From: a virus
Length of the DNA stretch: 64,000 bases
Virus record (IMG/VR): IMGVR_UViG_3300025138_011172
Span: 1-64,000 of that record
Strand: one strand, 5' to 3'
Shown: positions 25,345 through 34,648 of the stretch, one piece after another
How the letters are laid out: each line of letters begins with the position of its first letter
Numbering within the stretch: position 1 is the stretch's first letter
Notes under the pieces: generated by a model
Seen by the model: only the letters and a program-made list of their open reading frames with translations
Database searches by the model: none
What the model was told of the DNA's origin: nothing
Program-made: the position numbers and the translations under genes

Positions 25345-26694
25345 ATGAAACCAATATTTGTAATAAGTTGCCCTATTGATACCTATTCAGGGTATGGGGC
25401 AAGAGGAAGAGATGTAGCAAAAGCTATAATAGAACTAGATAAATATGATGTAAAAATTTTGCCTCAAAGATGGGGTGCTACTCCTTGGGGATTTATAGAA
25501 GATCACTCTGAATGGGAATTTTTAAACAAACATTTAGTTTTTGATAATAGCCAAATTACCCAAAAACCAGACATATGGATGCAAATAACAATTCCAAATG
25601 AATTCCAACCACTTGGACATTTTAATATTGGTATGACAGCAGGCATAGAAACTACCTTATGTAAAAAAGAATGGATTGATGGGGGTAACAGGATGGATAT
25701 AATATTAGGATCCTCAGAACATTCATTAAATGTATTAAAAAATACTAAATATGAACAAAGAGATAATAAAACCCAACAGGTTGTCCAAATAATAGAATTA
25801 ACAACCCCTACAGAAGTTTTATTTGAGGGATTAAATTTAGACATTTATAAAAAAACAGACTCAACATTTGATCTTTCTAATATAAAAGAATCATTTGCTT
25901 TTCTATTTGTAGGACATTGGACAGGAGGAGGATTAGGACATGATAGAAAAAACATTCCAGCTTTAATAAAGGGTTTTTGTGAATCCTTTAAAAATCAAAA
26001 ATCACCACCTGCTTTAATATTAAAAACTACAACGGGTATTCCCTCTTATATAGATAGAGATAGAGTTTTAAGTATGATCCAAGAAATTAAAAAAACCGTA
26101 AGAGGAAAATGTCCTAACATATATTTACTTCATGGGGAATTTACAGATAAAGAAATAAATGATCTTTATAATCACCCAAAGATTAAAACAATGATTAGTT
26201 TAACTCGAGGGGAAGGATTTGGAAGACCTTTACTTGAATTTACTCAAACTAAAAAACCAATCATTACTACAGGATGGTCAGGTCATACGGATTTTCTAAA
26301 ACCTAATATGAGTACTTTACTTCCTGGAAAATTAATTGATCTCCATCCTAGTTCAAGAAATGATTGGTTTGTAGAAGGGGCTAAATGGTTTGAAGTTGAT
26401 ATTATGGCTTTAGGAAAATCATTAAAAGAAATGTTTAAAAAGTATAATACTTTTTTACATGGGGCAAAGAAACAAGGTAATTATTGTAAAGAAAATTTTA
26501 GTTATGAAAAAATGAAAGAAAAATTCAAAAGAATTCTTTCTCAAAACTTAAAAGAAAAGCCAAAACAAGTAGGACTAAATTTACCGAAATTAAATAAAGT
26601 TTCAAGTCCTCCACCTAAATTAAATTTACCTAAATTAGCTAAATCTAATCAAGATTCACCTAAATTAAAATTACCAAAACTTCAAAAAGTATAA
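25345..26694 (+). CDS. GT4-like glycosyltransferase with PKL-repeat tail
   Basis: A 449-residue protein. Residues 1-400 form a GT-B enzyme: GYGARGRDVAKAI near the start and SLTRGEGFGRPLLEFTQTKK as the donor-site motif. The last roughly 40 residues are a low-complexity tail of repeated LNLPKL/LKLPKL units with Lys, Pro and Ser, perhaps a flexible basic tether to membrane or to partner enzymes. It follows the previous GT gene by one base. Confidence 0.8.
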   Translation: MKPIFVISCPIDTYSGYGARGRDVAKAIIELDKYDVKILPQRWGATPWGFIEDHSEWEFLNKHLVFDNSQITQKPDIWMQITIPNEFQPLGHFNIGMTAGIETTLCKKEWIDGGNRMDIILGSSEHSLNVLKNTKYEQRDNKTQQVVQIIELTTPTEVLFEGLNLDIYKKTDSTFDLSNIKESFAFLFVGHWTGGGLGHDRKNIPALIKGFCESFKNQKSPPALILKTTTGIPSYIDRDRVLSMIQEIKKTVRGKCPNIYLLHGEFTDKEINDLYNHPKIKTMISLTRGEGFGRPLLEFTQTKKPIITTGWSGHTDFLKPNMSTLLPGKLIDLHPSSRNDWFVEGAKWFEVDIMALGKSLKEMFKKYNTFLHGAKKQGNYCKENFSYEKMKEKFKRILSQNLKEKPKQVGLNLPKLNKVSSPPPKLNLPKLAKSNQDSPKLKLPKLQKV

Positions 26695-26697
26695 ATT

Positions 26698-27162
26698 ATG
26701 CAAGGTACAGATAAATTAACAATATGTCCTAGATGTGGATCAGACGCATGTTATGTTACTGAAGTAAACCAAGATATAAATAATTATTTTTGTTATGGAT
26801 GTGGTTTTCAATCAAACACGTTAATGAGAGAAGGAGAATTATTAATGGAAGAACAAATGGATGTTCTTCCTGAGCTTTATAAAGATTTAAAGTTTGAACA
26901 TGAAAGTGGTCAAATATGGTTCCCTTCAACAATAAATTTAACAGAACAGGGAATGGTATTTGCAAACGGGTCTACAACTGATAATTGGGCATGGGCTGCT
27001 GTTAAATCCATTGAAGTAACTGAGGAAGAAAAAGAAAAATATCCAATACCTAATAAAGAAGGGGAATATTATAAACATAGGATGGATATGACTACTATGA
27101 AACAATTTAAAGAACGTGATTTTATAGAAGCTCTTTCATATATTGGGGTATTACCAGGTTAA
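26698..27162 (+). CDS. zinc-ribbon protein
   Basis: A 154-residue protein with an N-terminal zinc ribbon: CPRCGSDACYV ... FCYGCGF (C-x2-C ... C-x2-C, residues about 10-38). The rest is acidic with a WFPSTINLTEQGMVFANG segment. No further family recognised. Placed among glycosyltransferases, it may be a regulator or structural protein rather than an enzyme. Confidence 0.6.
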   Translation: MQGTDKLTICPRCGSDACYVTEVNQDINNYFCYGCGFQSNTLMREGELLMEEQMDVLPELYKDLKFEHESGQIWFPSTINLTEQGMVFANGSTTDNWAWAAVKSIEVTEEEKEKYPIPNKEGEYYKHRMDMTTMKQFKERDFIEALSYIGVLPG

Positions 27163-27167
27163 AAAAT

Positions 27168-27791
27168 ATGAAAATAAGTTATGCAATTACAGTCTGTAAT
27201 GAATTTTTAGAAATTCAACGACTAGTAAAATTTCTATTAAAAAATAAACGTAAACAAGATGAAATAGTAATACTATTTGATTCTAATAATAAGGGTAATG
27301 ATGTTGAAGAGTTTTTAAGGGCAAAATCAGTTAATGGAGAATTTAATTGGGTCCCTTATAAATTTGATGGTCATTTTGCTAATATGAAAAATCAATTATC
27401 TTCTTTATGTTATGGAGATTATATTTTTCAAATAGATGCTGATGAAATTCCCCATAAATATTTAATAGAAACACTCCCAATTATATTAGAATCTAACCCT
27501 GATAATGAAGTTTATTTAGTTCCCAGAGTAAATACGGTTAAGGGTTTAACCCAAGAACATATTCAAAGATGGGGATGGAGAGTTGATGAAAAAAATTGGG
27601 TAAACTACCCAGATTATCAATATCGTATTTGGAAAAATAAACCTGAAATTAAATGGAAAAATAAAGTTCATGAGATTTTAGAGGGCCACATTAATTTTTC
27701 TCCTTTACCTAGTGAAGAAGAATTATCATTATATCACCCCAAAACAATAGAAAAACAAGAAAAACAAAATAACTACTATAATACCTTATGA
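27168..27791 (+). CDS. GT2-type (GT-A) glycosyltransferase
   Basis: A 207-residue GT-A domain. SYAITVCNEFLEIQRLVKFL at the N-terminus and the DXD-like QIDADEIPHKYLIE match WaaE/KdtX-type GT2 enzymes. WRVDEKNWVNYPDYQYRIWK downstream is also typical. It overlaps the next gene by four bases. Confidence 0.8.
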   Translation: MKISYAITVCNEFLEIQRLVKFLLKNKRKQDEIVILFDSNNKGNDVEEFLRAKSVNGEFNWVPYKFDGHFANMKNQLSSLCYGDYIFQIDADEIPHKYLIETLPIILESNPDNEVYLVPRVNTVKGLTQEHIQRWGWRVDEKNWVNYPDYQYRIWKNKPEIKWKNKVHEILEGHINFSPLPSEEELSLYHPKTIEKQEKQNNYYNTL

Positions 27792-28657
27792 TACAAATAG
27801 TTTTACATTGTCTTCCTAATGAATTAGATCAAATAGGATGGATAGTAGATCAATTAAAGAGATCTTCTAGATTTGTTAACCCTAATAATTTTATTTTAGA
27901 TTTTACTCTTAATGTATCTGATGAAGATGTTAATTGGGAAAAATCAATATTAAAAAAACAATTTTGTATTGATAAATTCAACCTTCTTTTTGAAAAAAGC
28001 CCATTTATTAACCAAAACAAAATTTCAGAAATAAAAACAGGTTGTAATACTGTAAGAAGAAATGCTTTAAGAGAACAAAATAATAATGTAACTCACATAA
28101 TAGGATTAGACCCTGATTTATTATTTCCAGAACAATTACTATATTATCTATATAATGCAACAAAAATTATTGAAAATAAATATAGTATAGTTACACCTCA
28201 AATTTTTCAATTATGGGATTCTTCTTGGGATATTATATCTCATGATGAGTATAAAGATACCCCTAGAAATGAAAAATTATGGTTAAAAGACCCTTATAGG
28301 TTATTTGATCATGAAACTTCAAATGCCCAATTAAAACAATTACCCTACACTAAATTTGATGGAGGGTGGATGACTATGTATAGTAAAAATCTTTTACAGT
28401 TAATTGATATCCCCGATAGTTTAGGACATTATGGTTTAGATGATACTTTTATTTCTGATTGTTCAAACCTTTTAATGCAGAAAGATTATGATGTAAAGCA
28501 TTACATTATTGAAGATGTTATTGTGATGGAAGATAGGGTATACCGTTCTAGTACAATGGATCCTTTTATATCTTTAAGAGACCATAAAAATAGTATGAGA
28601 GATAATTCTCATGTTAAATATGCTTTAGAAATAGAAAAATTTAAAAATAGAATATAG
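27788..28657 (+). CDS. putative glycosyltransferase-like protein
   Basis: A 289-residue protein. It includes NTVRRNALREQNNNVTHIIG followed by LDPDLLFPEQLLYYL, which looks like a GT-A DXD site, and FDGGWMTMYSKNLLQLI, like the acceptor loop of GT2 enzymes. The N-terminus (IQIVLHCLPNELDQIGWIVD) fits a Rossmann-type strand/helix. I infer a GT-A fold; family not certain. A short overlap couples it to the upstream GT2 gene. Confidence 0.55.
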   Translation: MIQIVLHCLPNELDQIGWIVDQLKRSSRFVNPNNFILDFTLNVSDEDVNWEKSILKKQFCIDKFNLLFEKSPFINQNKISEIKTGCNTVRRNALREQNNNVTHIIGLDPDLLFPEQLLYYLYNATKIIENKYSIVTPQIFQLWDSSWDIISHDEYKDTPRNEKLWLKDPYRLFDHETSNAQLKQLPYTKFDGGWMTMYSKNLLQLIDIPDSLGHYGLDDTFISDCSNLLMQKDYDVKHYIIEDVIVMEDRVYRSSTMDPFISLRDHKNSMRDNSHVKYALEIEKFKNRI

Positions 28658-29305
28658 ATGAAAATACTTTACGTTTTTGTAGCACATATAGATGATTTAG
28701 AATTTTCATGTTTAGGATATTTACTTAATTCTAAATATGATAAAATAAAAGTAATTATAGCTACTACATGGGAAGCTAAAGAAAAAATATTTCAAAAAAA
28801 TCTAAAATTATTAAAAAGTAATATAAATAAAAAAAATTTAATTAAACATATTGATTTAGAATATATTAATTTAGGATTTGAACAGAGAGTAATTCCTACA
28901 CATTTTGATAAAGTTAAGGATAAATTTTATAAAAAAATTGATTTTAATAGTGATTTTGATATATTAACCCATGATATAAATGACGCTCATACAGATCATA
29001 GATCCTTATATGATATTTCATTAGGTCTTTACAAATATGCTAATAAGTTTATTACAATTTATAGCCCTGAAGCTATTAACTTTAAACCTAATTATTTTGT
29101 AGAATTATCAAAGGAACAAAATGATCTAAAAAAAGACCTATTAAATAACTATAACTTTAATGAAGAACAATCATATGCTCAAAAAGGTAGTTATTTTAAT
29201 GATAATAGAATAGATTTACCAACACATTTTGCACTTGAAAACTTTCATGGAAAAGATATAGAAAGTTGTGAAATATACAAAATACACAAATGGTTACAAA
29301 ATTAA
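28658..29305 (+). CDS. PIG-L/LmbE-family deacetylase
   Basis: A 215-residue protein. The zinc/catalytic motif AHIDDLEFSCLGYL (residues 9-22) corresponds to the AHPDD motif, and HDINDAHTDHRSLYDIS to the second metal-binding histidine motif. PIG-L enzymes remove N-acetyl groups from amino sugars. In this island it probably deacetylates an N-acetyl sugar before a further substitution. Pro-to-Ile in AHPDD is a small deviation. Confidence 0.78.
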   Translation: MKILYVFVAHIDDLEFSCLGYLLNSKYDKIKVIIATTWEAKEKIFQKNLKLLKSNINKKNLIKHIDLEYINLGFEQRVIPTHFDKVKDKFYKKIDFNSDFDILTHDINDAHTDHRSLYDISLGLYKYANKFITIYSPEAINFKPNYFVELSKEQNDLKKDLLNNYNFNEEQSYAQKGSYFNDNRIDLPTHFALENFHGKDIESCEIYKIHKWLQN

Positions 29306-30957
29306 ATTACAAAGTTTTAGATTGCACCTTAAGAGATGGAGGGTATTACACTGATTGGAAATTTGAAACCCCTTTAGTTCGTAAAATGGTTAAAGCCTTA
29401 GATAATAATAAGGTTGATATAATTGAATTAGGATATAAATCTCCAATAAAGGGAGGACCTTATAGGAAATGTAATGATGGGTTTATCTCAGATATAATAG
29501 ATTTTAAAGTAAATGCTTCTTTAGCTTTTATGATTGATGTTAAAGATTATGTACTGGAGGGTAAAGTAAACCATGAATTACTTTTAGATATAATTAAACC
29601 CCAAAACACATTCCAAGTTTGTCGTGTAGCAGCTAAATATGATGAACTTATATATCTTTCTACAATTGTTAAATTAATTCAAGGTTTAGGGTATAGAGTT
29701 ATTTGCAATTTAATGGCTGCTTCAAGATTAACTAAAAAAGAAATAACTAATTATGTTTCTATTGCTAATTCTTTAAATTTAGAGGCTATTTATGTAGCAG
29801 ATAGTTATGGAGCTTTATATCCTACAGATGTAAATTCAATTTTTTCTAATAAAAAAATTACAGGGATTCATACCCATGATAATATGGGATTAGCATTTGC
29901 TAATTGTTTAGAAGCTATAAACCAGGGAGCTACATATATAGATGGAACTTTAACTGGAATGGGGCGTGGAGTTGGGAATGTTACAACAGAACAATTATTA
30001 ATCCATAGGGGGGAGATTAATTCTGATTTATTAGATTGCATTAATATATTTAATAAGATGAAAAAGCATTATGGATGGGGAGTAAATGCCCTTTATCATC
30101 AAGCAGGTAAACACCATATTCACCCTCTATATATGCAAGACTTAAACCAATCAAATTTAACTCCAAAGCAACTAATAGATGTTATTCAATCTTTATATGA
30201 ATGTCATTCATATGATAATGAAGCTTTAAATGAATTAAAAAAACAACGTTCTGTAGTTGTAATTCCTGCTAGATATAAATCAAGTAGATTTCCAGGCAAA
30301 CCATTGGCAAAAATTAAAGGAAAAGAAATGATACTTCATGTCGCGGAAAAAGCAGAACAAGCTATAGGAAAAGAAAATGTTTACATAGCTACTGAAAATC
30401 AATTAATAGCTAATATTGTGAGAAAATCAGGATATAAAGTAATAATAACCTCAGATTCTTGTTTAACTGGAACTGATAGGATAGCTGAAGCTTCTAAAGA
30501 AATTAATGCTGACATTTTTATAAATGTTCAAGGTGATGAACCCATGATTGATCCTAAAGATATAAAAAAAGTAATTAAGTTAAAAAAAGATAACCCAAAT
30601 TATGTAATTAATTGTATGTCCCAACTTCATAAAGATGAAGATTCTAATGATAAAAAAATTCCAAAAATTGTTTGTGATTTAGAAGATAATTTATTATATT
30701 CAAGCCGAAATTCAATACCAACAAGAAAATCACAGGATAGTAAAAAAATAATGAAACAAGTTTGTATTTATGCTTTTAGTAAATCTCAATTAAATAAGTT
30801 TTATAGTTTATCAAAAACTCCCCTAGAATCTGAAGAAGATATTGAAATAATTAGATGTTTAGAAAAAGGAATGTTAGTAAAAATGTTAAAGGTAGATAAA
30901 GTATCATACGCCGTAGATTATCCTGAAGATATTAAAATAATTGAAAAAGTGTTATGA
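29290..30957 (+). CDS. bifunctional HMGL-type aldolase / KdsB-like cytidylyltransferase
   Basis: A 555-residue fusion. Residues 1 to about 305 are a DRE-TIM aldolase domain: LDCTLRDGGYYTDWKF, then ITGIHTHDNMGLAFANCLEA and GTLTGMGRGVGNV. Residues about 315-555 resemble CMP-Kdo synthetase: VVIPARYKSSRFPGKPLAKI, ADIFINVQGDEPMIDP and CIYAFSKSQLNKF. The first half would make or cleave a 2-keto acid, the second would CMP-activate a ulosonate. Covalent joining suggests successive steps on one sugar. It overlaps both neighbours. Confidence 0.82.
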   Translation: MVTKLNYKVLDCTLRDGGYYTDWKFETPLVRKMVKALDNNKVDIIELGYKSPIKGGPYRKCNDGFISDIIDFKVNASLAFMIDVKDYVLEGKVNHELLLDIIKPQNTFQVCRVAAKYDELIYLSTIVKLIQGLGYRVICNLMAASRLTKKEITNYVSIANSLNLEAIYVADSYGALYPTDVNSIFSNKKITGIHTHDNMGLAFANCLEAINQGATYIDGTLTGMGRGVGNVTTEQLLIHRGEINSDLLDCINIFNKMKKHYGWGVNALYHQAGKHHIHPLYMQDLNQSNLTPKQLIDVIQSLYECHSYDNEALNELKKQRSVVVIPARYKSSRFPGKPLAKIKGKEMILHVAEKAEQAIGKENVYIATENQLIANIVRKSGYKVIITSDSCLTGTDRIAEASKEINADIFINVQGDEPMIDPKDIKKVIKLKKDNPNYVINCMSQLHKDEDSNDKKIPKIVCDLEDNLLYSSRNSIPTRKSQDSKKIMKQVCIYAFSKSQLNKFYSLSKTPLESEEDIEIIRCLEKGMLVKMLKVDKVSYAVDYPEDIKIIEKVL

Positions 30958-31448
30958 ATATAGAAGAATATGATATTATCCAAATAAAAGAAAATAATAA
31001 TCAAATTGCTATTGATTTTGATGGTGTAATTCACAAAAATTCTAAAGGGTTTTATGATGGAACTGTATACGATCCCCCTATTGAAGGAGCAATTGAAACC
31101 ATTAAAAAACTTTCAGAAAAATATACAATAGTTATTTTTACAGCTAAGGTAAAACCTGATAGACCTTTAGTAAATGGTAAAACAGGTGAGGAATTAATTT
31201 GGGAATGGCTTGATAAATATAAAATTTCTTCGTATATTAAAGAAATTACGTGTGAAAAACCACGAGCAGTAGTTTACATAGATGATAGAGCCATTGGGTT
31301 TAAAGATTGGAATTCTTGTTTAATTGAATTAAAAACTATAGAAGAAGAAAGAGAAAGATTAATTCAACAAAGTAAAACTTTATTTCAAAAAATGGAAGAA
31401 TTTTTTATAAAAACTTTAAGTGATTTAAATATATTAAAAGAAAAGTAG
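30954..31448 (+). CDS. HAD-like phosphatase/hydrolase
   Basis: A 164-residue HAD-fold protein. Motif I is AIDFDGVIHKN (nucleophile Asp, about 21-31), followed by TIVIFTAKV as motif II region and VVYIDDRAIGF as motif IV. In ulosonate pathways a phosphatase removes phosphate before CMP activation (as KdsC does), and this gene directly follows the fusion enzyme with an ATGA overlap. Substrate not provable. Confidence 0.7.
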   Translation: MNIEEYDIIQIKENNNQIAIDFDGVIHKNSKGFYDGTVYDPPIEGAIETIKKLSEKYTIVIFTAKVKPDRPLVNGKTGEELIWEWLDKYKISSYIKEITCEKPRAVVYIDDRAIGFKDWNSCLIELKTIEEERERLIQQSKTLFQKMEEFFIKTLSDLNILKEK

Positions 31449-31451
31449 TAA

Positions 31452-32246
31452 ATGCACAGTAATACTAATATTTTAAGAAACCGAATGCTTCAATATGAAG
31501 ATATCCCTGATAGATTAAGAGTTTTACAAGATTCCTATAAAAATGAAACTTGCTACATAATATCCGCTGGACCTTCTTTAAAAAATTACTCTAAAGAATA
31601 TTTAAAAGAAAAATTAGATGGAAAGTTAGTTATAAGTATAAAACAAGCTTATAATGTTTTACAAGAAATAGCAGATTTTCATGTTTTAAATTTTACAAAT
31701 TTTCAACCCTATAATTATGTTAATGAAGATAGTATAGTAGTTTGGGAGGTATTTGAACAGTTCCACCCAGATATGATACTGCAAAATAATTTAAAGTGTG
31801 AATTAATGTTACCAGTTACAGGAAATCATAACCCTGATATTATTACTAGAATAAATGAATCACAGGCAGGTAAATTAAGTTTTGAAAATTTTACTTTAGA
31901 TAAAACTTTAGATAGAATGTATGGTCCTGGAATAATGTATGAAACTGTAATACATTTAGCTTTATACTTAGGGGTAAATAAAATTATAACTTTAGGATGG
32001 GACATAGGAGATGTTAGTAAATTCAATGGAAATGATCTAAGAGAAGATGTATGGCAAGACCATTTCTATGAAGACACATCAGAAAAAATGGCGTATGCTC
32101 CTACACCTATGAACTTTCATGAAGTAAATACTGTAGTAAATTCAACAGAATATTTAAATAAATGGTTAAAATCAAAAGGAGTTGAACTTAATATAATTTC
32201 AGATATTAACCCATCACATAAATCAATAAAAAGAACTAAATTATGA
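31452..32246 (+). CDS. DUF115/GT42-like protein
   Basis: A 264-residue protein. CYIISAGPSLKNYSKEYL matches the nucleotide-binding start of DUF115/MAF and GT42 sialyltransferase-like proteins (aGxGPSL). MYGPGIMYETVIHLALYLGV followed by KIITLGWDIGD matches their second half (a helix, then a strand with GxD). Such proteins act on CMP-activated nonulosonates or related donors. Substrate unknown. Confidence 0.6.
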   Translation: MHSNTNILRNRMLQYEDIPDRLRVLQDSYKNETCYIISAGPSLKNYSKEYLKEKLDGKLVISIKQAYNVLQEIADFHVLNFTNFQPYNYVNEDSIVVWEVFEQFHPDMILQNNLKCELMLPVTGNHNPDIITRINESQAGKLSFENFTLDKTLDRMYGPGIMYETVIHLALYLGVNKIITLGWDIGDVSKFNGNDLREDVWQDHFYEDTSEKMAYAPTPMNFHEVNTVVNSTEYLNKWLKSKGVELNIISDINPSHKSIKRTKL

Positions 32247-33115
32247 GTAAAATAACAAATTGTATATCATCATTTAATAACTTAAACTATGTTAAATTAG
32301 CTGTTAAATCAGTTAGAGAAAATTCTTATTATAAAGATTCACCATTAATTGTTTTAGCTGAAAATTGTCAAGATGGGACTGATGAATGGTTAAAAGAAAA
32401 TGCTAAAAAATGGGGTATAGAATATTATATTGAAAAAAACAAAACCCCTATGGGCATAGGAGGTGGGATGAATTTTTGTGCTAAAAGAGTTAAAACAGAA
32501 TTTATTAATTTTATACATGCTGATTTTTATGTGTCTAAGAATTGGGATTTAGAATTATTAAAAACATTTGATAAATATCCAAATCAAAGAATGATGGTAT
32601 TTAGTCATAGAGTTCAACCTGATATTTTTAATGAAGAAAGCAGGTCTGGTACAGTTATAGTCCCTATGGATGAATTTGGAGAATATCATCATAATTTTAA
32701 TGAAAAATATTTTTTAAGATGGGCTGAGGAATTTTCATCATTAAATAACTTTGAAATTAAAAAAAGTGAAGGAGTTTCAGGATTAATCCGTAAAAGAGAT
32801 TGGGATTATATCGGAGGGAATGACGATAGGTTTGCCCCTGCTTATTGGGAGGATGCAGATTTATTTATTAGAATGATTAATGAAAGTTATAAATTTGTTT
32901 TAACCTCACAATCAGTAGTTTTTCATTTTGCTTCAAGAGCAAGTAGATTTCCTGATGATAACTTAACAACTAGACCAGTTAATCTAGCAGAAATAGAACA
33001 AAGAAGCACTCAAAGATTTATTGAAAAATACGGACAATTACCTGGGAGAGATGAAAATGATTTTTATATACCTCTCCAAATAGTAGATGGTTCACCAAAT
33101 AGAATTAATCAATAA
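32243..33115 (+). CDS. GT2-type glycosyltransferase
   Basis: A 290-residue GT-A enzyme. Starts TNCISSFNNLNYVKLAVKSV, has FINFIHADFYVSKNWD as the DXD-like site, and GVSGLIRKRDWDYIGGNDDR plus YWEDADLFIRMI as the catalytic-base region. Similar in layout to the GT2 gene at 37424, so the two may be paralogs. Confidence 0.8.
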   Translation: MSKITNCISSFNNLNYVKLAVKSVRENSYYKDSPLIVLAENCQDGTDEWLKENAKKWGIEYYIEKNKTPMGIGGGMNFCAKRVKTEFINFIHADFYVSKNWDLELLKTFDKYPNQRMMVFSHRVQPDIFNEESRSGTVIVPMDEFGEYHHNFNEKYFLRWAEEFSSLNNFEIKKSEGVSGLIRKRDWDYIGGNDDRFAPAYWEDADLFIRMINESYKFVLTSQSVVFHFASRASRFPDDNLTTRPVNLAEIEQRSTQRFIEKYGQLPGRDENDFYIPLQIVDGSPNRINQ

Positions 33116-33813
33116 TGTTAAATTATAGTAAAAAATACCCTCTTATTTTCTTCCATTTACCTAAAAATGCAGGAAAGAGTATATGTCAAGCTTTACAAAT
33201 AGATAAAGAATACCACCCACCCAATTTAAACCAAACAGTTTTACTTGGAGATGATATAAAAAATTCTTATACTAATCAACAATGGGCCCAATTATTTAAA
33301 TTTACAATTATTAGAAACCCTTGGGATAGAATGGTATCTTTATATCATTTTAGAAAAAAGGAAAATGATTTATTGATTAGACTTCAAAATGAAGGATTAT
33401 GGGAACCTCAAAACGGGGATTCATCACAAGAAGGGTGGACTTTTAAAAAATGGTTATTAGAACCTAAAGTAACTGGAGTAATGAATCATGAAGTTTTTGT
33501 AGATTACAAAAACATTTTAAAACAACAACCTCAATCAAGCAATTTCTTTAGAACAGCAGCTGAATATATTAATCAACTAGATTTAATTACAGATAGTAAT
33601 GGAATGCTTTATGTTGATTATATTATAAAATATGAAAATTTGACAGAAGAATTAAATAGTATGTTTAACTATTTAAAATTAACACCTTTTGAACTCCCAG
33701 TAATTAATAATTCTAATCATAAAAATTATAGAGAATATTATGATGAAGAAACAAAAGGTTTTATAGGTAGATTATTTAATAAAGATATAAATTATTTTGG
33801 ATATGAATTTTAA
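33115..33813 (+). CDS. carbohydrate sulfotransferase family protein
   Basis: A 232-residue protein of the sulfotransferase-2 (chondroitin/heparan sulfotransferase-like) type. The PAPS-binding motifs are FFHLPKNAGKSICQAL (about 11-26) and FTIIRNPWDRMVSLYHF (about 62-78). The C-terminal YIIKYENLTEELNSMFNYL is also typical. It would sulfate a sugar of the glycan built by this island. It shares one base with the previous gene. Confidence 0.8.
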   Translation: MLNYSKKYPLIFFHLPKNAGKSICQALQIDKEYHPPNLNQTVLLGDDIKNSYTNQQWAQLFKFTIIRNPWDRMVSLYHFRKKENDLLIRLQNEGLWEPQNGDSSQEGWTFKKWLLEPKVTGVMNHEVFVDYKNILKQQPQSSNFFRTAAEYINQLDLITDSNGMLYVDYIIKYENLTEELNSMFNYLKLTPFELPVINNSNHKNYREYYDEETKGFIGRLFNKDINYFGYEF

Positions 33814-34648
33814 AATACAAATAATAATATGTGGTTGGTGGTTTGATAAATTTGATAACCAGGAAGGTCAAACAGATTTTATTGAATCCCTAAAATGGAT
33901 TAATGATAGTAATGATAATATAAATGTTTTTTGGGCATGTCATAAAGACCCAATTCCATTAGTAAAAGATAATTTTGAATGGAAGTTATATGAAAATGTA
34001 GGACTAGAATGGGGGGCTTATGATAAAGCTTTTAATACCCTAAATTTAGATGATGATACTTTTGTGTTTTGCATACAAGATGATATGCTTATTAAAGATT
34101 GGGGGTTTATTAATGCCTGTGTTGACTATCTAAAAGATGATCAAATTAAAATAATAGGTAATGGGTTTAACTATCCTTATAATATGACTCCAAATGAAGA
34201 AGCTAGACTTAGTTATTGGTTAAAAACTAATGATCGTTGGGTTGATTACGTAAAAACTGAAAATCAACATATGTTTAATACACCAGTAAATTGTTTATCT
34301 ATTAGGGGTAGTTTTTTAGCTACACGATATAAACACATTAAGTTAATAAATGGGTTTGAATATGTAAATAAATCTTTAGAAGAAGGTATAAAAGAAGATG
34401 GAACAAAGTTTTTATTAATTGACCCTTTTGGAAATACTTCTCTCTATTTGAATGCTTATAAATTTTCAAAATATTTTGGTAATGCTGGATTTAAGTGGTT
34501 ATCAAATACTTACAGAAGATCTAAATGGATGGTTGAATGTGGGAGAGGAAATATTGATTTACCTCAAGATGAAGAAACCCAACCTTTTGATATACCCCAA
34601 GAATTTTTAATAGATGGATATGAATATGAAGAAGATAAACGTACTTAA
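33797..34648 (+). CDS. putative glycosyltransferase (GT-A-like)
   Basis: A 283-residue protein. KIQIIICGWWFDKFD opens a Rossmann-like strand, and FVFCIQDDMLIKDWGFINAC looks like a DXD site. IRGSFLATRYKHIKLINGFE resembles an acceptor/catalytic loop. The ATG at 33803 is an alternative start. No exact family match from memory; context is the main support. Confidence 0.55.
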   Translation: MDMNFKIQIIICGWWFDKFDNQEGQTDFIESLKWINDSNDNINVFWACHKDPIPLVKDNFEWKLYENVGLEWGAYDKAFNTLNLDDDTFVFCIQDDMLIKDWGFINACVDYLKDDQIKIIGNGFNYPYNMTPNEEARLSYWLKTNDRWVDYVKTENQHMFNTPVNCLSIRGSFLATRYKHIKLINGFEYVNKSLEEGIKEDGTKFLLIDPFGNTSLYLNAYKFSKYFGNAGFKWLSNTYRRSKWMVECGRGNIDLPQDEETQPFDIPQEFLIDGYEYEEDKRT

